Assembly: GCF_014158035.1 (NCBI RefSeq)
Contig: NZ_JACFXW010000001.1
Span: forward strand, 620,001-684,000
From: Rhizobium sp. G21
GTDB lineage: Bacteria > Pseudomonadota > Alphaproteobacteria > Rhizobiales > Rhizobiaceae
DNA: 64,000 nucleotides
Reading direction: 5' to 3'
Under the pieces are notes generated by a model. It did no database searches. It was given only the letters and a program-made list of their open reading frames with translations, and was not told the origin of the DNA. Every line of letters starts with the position of its first letter. The first letter of the stretch is position 1. Positions 57,882-64,000 of this stretch are shown here, one piece after another. Made by a program: the position numbers and the translations under genes.

Positions 57882-59299
57882 ATGAGCACATATCCCTCCC
57901 CCATTCATGTCGTCGGCGGCGGTCTGGCCGGCTCGGAAGCCGCCTGGCAAATCGCCAATCGCGGCGTCCCCGTCGTCCTGCACGAAATGCGCGGCGTGCG
58001 CAAAACCGACGCGCACCAGACCGACAGCCTTGCGGAATTGGTCTGCTCAATTCCTTCCGCTCCGACGATTCCACCTCCAACGCGGTCGGCGTGCTGCATG
58101 CCGAAATGCGCATGGCGGGATCGCTGATCATGGCGGCGGCCGACGCCAATCAGGTGCCGGCCGGCGGCGCCCTGGCGGTGGACCGCGAAGGCTTCGCCGA
58201 AGCCGTGACGAAAAGGATCGCCGAGCATCCGTTGATCACCGTCATCCGCGAGGAAATGACGGCGTTGCCGCCCGAGGAATGGGACAATGTGGTGGTGTCG
58301 ACCGGACCACTGACCGCGCCTGATCTCGCCGAATCCATCCGCGCCGCCACAGGCGCCGATTCCCTCTCCTTCTTCGACGCCATCGCGCCGATCGTTCATC
58401 GCGACACGATCAACATGGACATCGCCTGGCACCAGTCGCGCTACGACAAGGTCGGGCCGGGCGGCACGGGCAAGGATTACATCAACTGCCCGATGACCCG
58501 CGAACAATACGACGCCTTCGTCGCCGCGCTGATCGCCGGCGAAAAGACCGAATTCAAGCAATGGGAGCACGTGCCCTATTTCGACGGCTGCCTGCCGATC
58601 GAGATCATGGCCGAGCGCGGGCCCGAGACGCTGCGCCACGGCCCGATGAAGCCGATGGGCCTGACCAATGCGCATAACCCGGCGGTGAAAGCCTATGCCG
58701 TGGTGCAGTTGCGCCAGGACAATGCGCTGGGCACGCTGTTCAACATGGTCGGCTTCCAGACCAAACTGAAATACGGCGCGCAGACGGAGATCTTCCGGAT
58801 GATTCCCGGCCTCGAGAATGCGGAATTCGCGCGCCTCGGCGGCCTGCATCGCAACACCTACATCAATTCGCCGGTGCTGCTCGACGCTTCGCTGATGCTG
58901 AAGAGCCGCAAGGGCTTGCGCTTCGCCGGCCAGATCACCGGCTGCGAAGGCTATGTCGAAAGCGCCAGCATCGGGCTTCTCGCCGGTCGCTTCGCCGCAG
59001 CGGATCGGCTGGGCGAAGCGCTATCGGCGCCGCCCGCGACCACCGCTTTCGGCGCCCTGCTCGGCCATATCACCGGCGGCCACCTGGCGACGGACGAAGA
59101 GCCCGGCAAGCGCTCCTTCCAGCCGATGAACATCAATTTCGGGCTATTTCCCGAGCCGGAGCCGGGCAGCGTCGCCACGATGTCGGAAGGCAAGCGGCTG
59201 CGCGGCAAGGAGAAGACCATCGCCAAGCGCAAGGCCATCGCAGCCCGCGCGCTCGCACATTGCCGTGACTGGCTGGCGGAAGGACGCTCGGCGGCCTAA
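57882..59299 (+). CDS. trmFO: tRNA uridine-54 C5-methyltransferase (folate/FAD-dependent), frameshifted
   Basis: Makes ribothymidine-54 in tRNA with methylenetetrahydrofolate and FAD. The N-terminus has the FAD-binding [16 protein letters not shown] and [15 protein letters not shown]. The remainder starts [16 protein letters not shown] and runs through [11 protein letters not shown]-type [13 protein letters not shown] to [13 protein letters not shown] and [16 protein letters not shown]. The frame breaks at AA 58049-58050; adding one A gives [21 protein letters not shown] and a 472-residue protein. The start at 57882 begins [14 protein letters not shown]. Confidence 0.95.
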
Positions 59300-59329
59300 A
59301 ATCGAAGCCCGCGAAAGAGCGCCGGGCGC

Positions 59330-59782
59330 TCAGAGGTTGGCGCTCGGCTCCATGTCCCTGTCGATGCGGGTGGCGACCGAGCCCAGCAGCCAGAGCGACA
59401 CTTCGGCGGCGTCTTTTTCACTCTTGAAGGAGTAGACGCCGGTCAGGGCGGCGTGATCGTGGAATTCGATCGAGATCGTCTTGGGATCCGCCGTCGCGGA
59501 CAGCGTGACGCGTTCGGCGTCGATCAGGCTGCAGAGATAGCGGCTGGAGATGCGGCGCATGCATCCGGCGCCGCCGGTCCACAATCTCAGGAACACCATC
59601 TCGCCGTCGCCGGAGATCACGAGATTGCGGATCGCTTCATGAGGATAGGCGCGGGCGAATTCGAGCACAGCGAGGCCGGCGTCGAACCGCTCGTCGGCTT
59701 CGCTTTTGCGCACGAAGCCGGTCGCCCAGTAGAAGAAACCCAAGGCGGCCCCGAGGATCACCACCCAAATCGCCAAGATCAT
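59330..59782 (-). CDS. Hypothetical membrane-anchored protein
   Basis: A 150-residue protein with one N-terminal transmembrane segment, ILAIWVVILGAALGFFYWATG, followed by a soluble domain of alternating strands (LVISGDGEMVFLRLWTGG, SSRYLCSLIDAERVTLSAT, ISIEFHDHAALTGVYSF) and a final helix ending IDRDMEPSANL. No family is recognised; codon positions look like a real gene and no other frame competes. It stands alone between trmFO (convergent) and the OmpA gene. Confidence 0.8.
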   Translation of the reverse strand: MILAIWVVILGAALGFFYWATGFVRKSEADERFDAGLAVLEFARAYPHEAIRNLVISGDGEMVFLRLWTGGAGCMRRISSRYLCSLIDAERVTLSATADPKTISIEFHDHAALTGVYSFKSEKDAAEVSLWLLGSVATRIDRDMEPSANL

Positions 59783-59865
59783 CGGCCAACTCCAGCATCA
59801 ACACCCTCACGGCTAGCCGATCAAGCTTGCGTGAATGTGGGCCGACGCGCAACAACGGCCCATGC

Positions 59866-59899
59866 AAAAGCGCCGGAACAGACCGTTCCGGCGCTTTTT
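59866..59899 (-). terminator. Rho-independent terminator of the OmpA-family gene
   Basis: Thirteen-bp perfect stem AAAGCGCCGGAAC / GTTCCGGCGCTTT with loop AGACC-type centre, 16 bases after the stop. The right arm runs into TTTTT on the plus strand and the left into TTTT on the minus strand, so it may work both ways. Confidence 0.88.
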
Positions 59900-59915
59900 C
59901 AGTCAGGACGATCCG

Positions 59916-61763
59916 TCACTCGGCCTGGGCGACCGGGCGCACCAGCGGCGTGATTCGCCTGATGGTGACGCGGCGATTTTCGCGGGCGGCTTCCTCGGTG
60001 TTGATCTTGAGATAGCGCTCGCCATAGCCCTGCGTGACCAGGTTTTCAGCCGGGATCTCGAACATGTCGGACAGCACCTCCGCCACCGATTCGGCGCGGT
60101 GATCGGACAGGACGAGGTTGGATTCGTCGGAGCCGACGGCATCGGTATGACCTTCGATCAGGAAGGTCTCGCCCGGATCCTCGTCGAGGATCTGCTTGAT
60201 GGCGGCGCCGACGCGCTTCAGCGAAGAGGCCTGGCTCATCGAGATATCCCAGCTGCCGGTGTCAAAGGTGATCGTGTCGAGATCGATGCGACGAACCTTG
60301 TCGCGGATGCGGGCCGAGTACTTCACCTCGTCGACCGAGTAGACGCGCTCGACCGGCTCCACCGGCGGTTCTTCCAGGAATTCCACATAGTTGCGGTTCG
60401 GTTCCTTGGAAACGTCGATGATGTAGTCCTCGACCGGAATGCTCAACCGCATCGGCGGCAGGCGGGCGCCGGGATCGCGCAGATAGAGGCGATCGGCGCG
60501 ACCGGCGTCGAGGATCGGCGAATAGAAGATCACCACTTCGCGGCCGGCGCGCTCCACCCGGGTCCGTTTGATGATTTCGCCATAGCGGTTGCGGACGGTG
60601 ACGATGCGGACGCCATCCGGACGCACCACGACCTCACGCACGCGGTTGTTGGCGAGGCGCTCGTAGCGGGTGTCGCCGCGACGGCCGAGACGATCGCGAT
60701 CGTCGTCGCGGACGATCACGCGATCGCCGAGCTTGATGATGACGCGGTTGTCGCGATCGTTCAGGCGGCGTCCTTCGCCGAGATCATAGCCCTGGAAGCC
60801 GGTGATGCGCTCACCCTTTTCCTCAAGCGCGGGGCGAACGCGAATCGGCTTGCCGTCCTTGTCCTTGAAGCCAGCCTGAGCTTCGCGGTCGGAGCGCGGC
60901 GCGCGGACGGGTTCGGCCTCCTGACGCTCGCGGCGGCGGCGTTCGCGGGCGGTTTCGTCACCCTTGTCGGCGTCCTTCTCGCTGTCGAGAACGGCCGCGC
61001 CGTTCTTGACCGGCAGGCGCTTGGGTTCGCCGTTCTTTTCGCCGGCGTCCGCCTGGCCGTTGCGCGGACGCTGGGTCTCGACCTCCTCGACGGAGCCGTT
61101 GTTGCGCTTGCGCGGCTTTTCCGCCTGATCGGCCTGACCGGCATTGTCCTCGGCCTGATTGTTGCGCTTGCGCGGCTTGTCCTGGCTCTGGTCTTCGTTG
61201 ACGCGGTTTTCCTGGGCCTCGGCGTTGTTGCGCTTACGATCCTTGCGGTTCTCTTCCTGCTGCTGGCCCTGCTGCTCTTCCTGCTGGCGCTTGCGCTCCT
61301 GGCGGCGCTGCTCCTTCTGGGTGTCGGCGTCGTTCTGGCGCTGCTGCTCTTCCTGCTTCTGGCGCTGACGCTCCTGCCGGCGCTGTTCGCGCTCCTGCTG
61401 GCGCTGTTCGCGCTCCTGCTGGCGCTGCTGGTCCTGCTGCTGGTCCTGCTCCTGCTGCTGACGCTGCTGCTTCTCCTGCTGACGCTTCTGGCGCTGCTCG
61501 CCCTGGCCTTGTTCCTGTTCCTGCTGGCGCTGTTGGCGCTCCTGCTGACGCTGCTGCTTTTCCTGCTGGCGTTGCTGGCGCTCCTGACGGCGCTGCTCCT
61601 TCTGCTGGAGGAGCTCTTCCTCGGACTGGACCTGCACGACATCCGTGCTCTGCGGCGCGGCGATGACCGCCTGCGGCATGGTGGCCGCCCAAACCGGGGA
61701 GAGGCCCGTCAGGGCGATCAGCGGAATCGCCGCGGTGGCCAAAAGCTTGTGTCGTAACGCCAT
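59916..61763 (-). CDS. OmpA-family protein with a long Q/R/E-rich segment
   Basis: A 615-residue exported protein. A signal peptide ends near VWA-AT (residue 27). Residues about 48-195 are almost only Q, R, E and K, in short repeats such as RQQEREQRRQERQ, probably a long helix or flexible spacer across the periplasm. Next come RxxxRN-rich repeats (KPRKRNN twice), then a conserved region with GFQGYDLGEGRRL and the C-terminal OmpA domain: TITFDTGSWDIS, LIEGHTDAVGSDESNL and HRAESVAEVL with ENRRVTIRRI, the peptidoglycan-binding motif. It probably tethers the outer envelope to peptidoglycan. Divergent from the ABC operon. Confidence 0.9.
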   Translation of the reverse strand: MALRHKLLATAAIPLIALTGLSPVWAATMPQAVIAAPQSTDVVQVQSEEELLQQKEQRRQERQQRQQEKQQRQQERQQRQQEQEQGQGEQRQKRQQEKQQRQQQEQDQQQDQQRQQEREQRQQEREQRRQERQRQKQEEQQRQNDADTQKEQRRQERKRQQEEQQGQQQEENRKDRKRNNAEAQENRVNEDQSQDKPRKRNNQAEDNAGQADQAEKPRKRNNGSVEEVETQRPRNGQADAGEKNGEPKRLPVKNGAAVLDSEKDADKGDETARERRRRERQEAEPVRAPRSDREAQAGFKDKDGKPIRVRPALEEKGERITGFQGYDLGEGRRLNDRDNRVIIKLGDRVIVRDDDRDRLGRRGDTRYERLANNRVREVVVRPDGVRIVTVRNRYGEIIKRTRVERAGREVVIFYSPILDAGRADRLYLRDPGARLPPMRLSIPVEDYIIDVSKEPNRNYVEFLEEPPVEPVERVYSVDEVKYSARIRDKVRRIDLDTITFDTGSWDISMSQASSLKRVGAAIKQILDEDPGETFLIEGHTDAVGSDESNLVLSDHRAESVAEVLSDMFEIPAENLVTQGYGERYLKINTEEAARENRRVTIRRITPLVRPVAQAE

Positions 61764-62064
61764 GAGACTGTTTCCTCGCGCTTCGTGTTGTTCTGTTTTC
61801 CGAATCTCAATCGATTCGAGGCCTTTTTATGTTTCCATCCGGGCCGTGCCGAAAGACTTACGAAATCCGGCCTTTATCAACACTGAACCGACGGTTCAGT
61901 TCCCGTTCATATTCGGGACGTCGAATTTTCGTGGGGACGTCGATGCGTTTCTGTGTTGCAATTCGCTTTGGAAAAGGACCATTATTTCAAGGCGAGGCGC
62001 TATGGAAAATGCGCCAGCAGACAACTGTCGGGCGCAAGGCCCGCATCGCATACAGGGGAAAATC
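61764..62064. promoter_or_regulatory. Divergent intergenic region with a perfect TetR-type palindrome
   Basis: 301 bases between the OmpA gene and the ABC operon, without a gene. ACTGAACC-GAC-GGTTCAGT at 61882-61900 is a perfect 8-bp inverted repeat with a three-base centre, the style of TetR/AcrR-family operators. CGAAT and ATTCG arms at about 61801-61818 form another small inverted pair. GGGACGTCGA occurs twice, near 61915 and 61934. Confidence 0.55.
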
Positions 62065-62844
62065 ATGAACATCGCACGTCGCCTGACCTTGGCCGCGACC
62101 GTTTCGGTCATGGCAGCCTTCGCCGGCGCAAGCTTTGCCGCCGACAAGATCGTGATCGGCACGGAGGGCGCTTATCCTCCCTTCAACAATCTCGAGGCCG
62201 ACGGCACGCTGACCGGTTTCGACATCGATATCGGCAAGGCGCTCTGCGAAGAGCTGAAGGCCGAATGCACCTTCGTGACCAACGACTGGGACGGCATCAT
62301 CCCGGCTCTGCAGGCCAAGAAGTTCGACGCCATCCTCGCCTCCATGTCGATCACGCCGGAGCGCAAGGAAAAGGTCGACTTCACCGTCAAGTATTACAAC
62401 ACGCCGCCGGCCATCGCCGTGCCGAAGGATTCTCCGATCAAGGAAGCCAGCGAAGCCGGCCTCGACGGCAAGGTTCTCGGCGCGCAGTCTTCGACCACCC
62501 ATTCCAACTATGCCGAAGCGCATATGAAGAAGTCGGAGCTGAAGCTCTACCCAACCGCGGACGAATATAAGCTCGACCTCGCCAACGGCCGCATCGACGC
62601 GGTGATCGACGACGTCGTCGTTCTCTCGGAATGGCTCAAGACCGAAGACGGCGCCTGCTGCAAGATCCTCGGCACGCTGCCGGTCGATCCCACCATCAAC
62701 GGCGACGGCGCCGGCATCGCCGTCCGCAAGGGCGACGACGCGTTGCGCGAAAAGCTGAACGGCGCCATCGCCGCCATTCGCGCCAACGGCAAGTACAAGG
62801 AAATCAACGCCAAGTACTTCCCCTTCGACGTTTACGGCGAATAA
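62065..62844 (+). CDS. Amino-acid ABC transporter, periplasmic substrate-binding protein
   Basis: A 259-residue periplasmic binding protein. A signal peptide ends near SFA-AD (residue 26). The type II PBP family 3 pattern is clear: IVIGTEGAYPPFNNLEADG and LTGFDIDIGKALCEEL, the signature AILASMSITPERKEKVDFT, then VIDDVVVLSEWL and a late YKEINAKYFPFDVYG. The relatives bind basic amino acids (Lys, Arg, Orn, His) or opines; which one is used here is not fixed by the sequence. AGGGGAA at 62054-62060 supports the start. It is followed by a terminator-like hairpin and then two permease genes. Confidence 0.94.
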   Translation: MNIARRLTLAATVSVMAAFAGASFAADKIVIGTEGAYPPFNNLEADGTLTGFDIDIGKALCEELKAECTFVTNDWDGIIPALQAKKFDAILASMSITPERKEKVDFTVKYYNTPPAIAVPKDSPIKEASEAGLDGKVLGAQSSTTHSNYAEAHMKKSELKLYPTADEYKLDLANGRIDAVIDDVVVLSEWLKTEDGACCKILGTLPVDPTINGDGAGIAVRKGDDALREKLNGAIAAIRANGKYKEINAKYFPFDVYGE

Positions 62845-62867
62845 TCACGAGCCCGGCTCGGAAATGC

Positions 62868-62896
62868 GGCGGGAGACTTGCTCTCCCGCCTTTTTT
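62868..62896 (+). terminator. Terminator between binding-protein and permease genes
   Basis: Nine-bp perfect stem GGCGGGAGA / TCTCCCGCC with a five-base loop and six Ts. It lies 24 bases after the binding-protein stop and before the permease, which suggests partial termination that gives more binding protein than permease. Confidence 0.88.
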
Positions 62897-62946
62897 GACT
62901 GACAAGAAGAGAGAGAAATCCCGCAAAGGGAACAAAGGGGAAAAGA

Positions 62947-63816
62947 ATGCAGGGAGAAGCCGTTTCGACGGCGGAGAGCAGCGCGTCTCTCCTCGCTTCC
63001 ATCTCGGCCGCTGTCGATGCGCTGTTCAGCGCGCTCTGGGCGCTGCTTCATCCGATTCTGGCGACGTTGGACCCGCTCTGCGGACCCGTGGGCGTTTTCA
63101 ACATCTTCCTGTCGAAGTCGCTGCTCGCTTGCGGCGCGGCGGGATGGGGCGACGAAATCGCCTTCGGTTTCTACGTCACGGCGTCGCTCTCGCTCTGCAC
63201 GCTGCCCTTCGGCCTGTTGCTCGGCTTCTTCCTGGCGCTGGCCAAACAATCGCAGGAGCCCTATCTGCGGCGCGCCGCCGACATCTACATCACGCTGTTT
63301 CGCGGGCTGCCCGAACTCCTGACCCTGTTCATAATCTATTACGGCATGCAGCAGGCGCTGCAATCGGCGCTGGCCGGCATGGGCTATGACGGGCCGGTGG
63401 AGATCAACGCCTTCGCAGCCGGCATGATCGCGCTCAGCGTGGTCTTCTCCTCCTATTGCGCCGAAGTGCTGCAATCGGCTTTCAAGGCCATTCCGCGCGG
63501 CCAGTATGAAGGCGGATACGCCGTCGGCCTCTCGCGCGGCAAGACCATGCGACTGGTGGTGCTGCCGCAACTGATCCGCATCGCCCTGCCCGGCCTCGGC
63601 AATCTCTGGATGACGCTGCTCAAGGATACGGCGCTGGTGTCGATTGTCGGCCTGTCAGACATCATGCGCCAGACGCAGATCGCCGCGCGCGTCAGCAAAC
63701 AGGCGTTCTTCTTCTACGGCAACGCCTGCCTGCTCTATCTCGTTCTCGCCATTCTCTCCTCCTTCGTCTTCTCCTGGATCGAACGAAGGGCCAAGCAGGC
63801 GGAGGTGCGCGCATGA
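62947..63816 (+). CDS. Amino-acid ABC transporter permease (HisQ-like)
   Basis: A 289-residue inner-membrane permease. The N-terminal 70 residues are longer than usual and contain a hydrophobic stretch. The binding-protein-dependent transport domain follows: FGFYVTASLSLCTLPFGLLL, RRAADIYITLFRGLPELLTLF, and the EAA loop SAFKAIPRGQYEGGYAVGLS...MRLVVLPQLIRIALPGLGN that contacts the ATPase, then LLKDTALVSIVGLSDI. Five or so transmembrane segments. It overlaps the next permease by an ATGA. Confidence 0.93.
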   Translation: MQGEAVSTAESSASLLASISAAVDALFSALWALLHPILATLDPLCGPVGVFNIFLSKSLLACGAAGWGDEIAFGFYVTASLSLCTLPFGLLLGFFLALAKQSQEPYLRRAADIYITLFRGLPELLTLFIIYYGMQQALQSALAGMGYDGPVEINAFAAGMIALSVVFSSYCAEVLQSAFKAIPRGQYEGGYAVGLSRGKTMRLVVLPQLIRIALPGLGNLWMTLLKDTALVSIVGLSDIMRQTQIAARVSKQAFFFYGNACLLYLVLAILSSFVFSWIERRAKQAEVRA

Positions 63817-64000
63817 GCATCGCGCATGATCTGATCCCGCCGCAGCCGGCCCCGCCCGCCCCGCCCCGCGCCTTTACGCTGGAGCGACTGGCCGGCATCG
63901 TGTTCATGGGCGTCTGGCTCGCGGCCATCATCGCCGCCGGATTCTCGATGGTGGAGGGCTTCAGCGGCGACAAATTCGCCCGCTACGCGCCCAAACTTCT
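63813..64000 (+). CDS. Amino-acid ABC transporter permease (HisM-like), 5' part, cut by window edge
   Basis: Starts in an ATGA overlap with the preceding permease stop. Only about 63 residues are visible: MSIAHDLIPPQPAPPAPPR, then one transmembrane segment IVFMGVWLAAIIAAGFSM. The position behind a HisQ-like gene makes it the partner permease of a heterodimer. The ATPase gene should lie further on. Confidence 0.85.
   Translation, partial: MSIAHDLIPPQPAPPAPPRAFTLERLAGIVFMGVWLAAIIAAGFSMVEGFSGDKFARYAPKL

Overview
The window reads as a GC-rich chromosomal segment of an alphaproteobacterium, most likely of the order Hyphomicrobiales (Rhizobiales). The evidence is gene order: mrcA, amiC and a divergent rne, then a DsbA-family gene, aroQ, accB, accC, aat, a DUF2155 gene and an NDUFA12-type gene. 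RNase E has the acidic insertion in its S1 domain typical of this class, DUF1127, DUF2865, DUF6105 and DUF6165 small families are present, and gatA, gatB and gatC are split. I cannot name a genus.

Layout. 1-13.7 kb: cell-wall genes (mrcA, amiC), rne, then the dsbA/aroQ/accBC/aat block, small exported proteins, a SIS-domain protein and a GNAT acetyltransferase. 13.7-23 kb: gatB and the divergent tamA-tamB outer-membrane assembly pair. 23-26 kb: an accessory islet with a GNAT protein divergent from a YjhX-type toxin-like gene, then a tandem duplication (period about 868 bp) of an Imm11-family gene framed by three copies of a 105-108 bp repeat. 26-32.8 kb: gatC-gatA, a UPF0173 hydrolase, ruvX, a coupled small-protein pair, a TetR regulator, an LpxH-like phosphoesterase and a DUF2865 protein. 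32.8-52.7 kb: a surface/secretion region with a GT4-type glycosyltransferase, a VTT membrane protein, an operon of DUF6165, a 1670-residue triple TPR-glycosyltransferase protein and a single-module paralogue, a protein of about 3091 residues made of some 65 beta-roll repeats, and a divergent serralysin-type metalloprotease. 52.8-56.2 kb: trigger factor, tRNA-Leu(UAG), a run of three hairpins carrying CCTCCTCCC in their loops (a cuckoo/CcsR-type sRNA candidate) and two 47-residue DUF1127 genes. 56.2-64 kb: an old yellow enzyme gene with a divergent HxlR regulator, trmFO, an OmpA-family protein with a Q/R-rich segment, and the start of an amino-acid ABC transporter operon that runs off the end.

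How it may work together. TamA-TamB, TPR-glycosyltransferases, the giant repeat protein and the serralysin are all envelope or secretion functions. The giant protein and the serralysin both end in RTX-like modules that suggest type I secretion, but no type I secretion system is in the window. That the TPR-glycosyltransferases modify the giant protein is an inference from proximity.

A caution on quality: at least ten otherwise intact genes, including rne and tig, need single-base corrections at homopolymers to restore their family-typical sequence. All but one are missing bases. This looks like residual assembly indel error, and coordinates of those genes are given for the restored reading.
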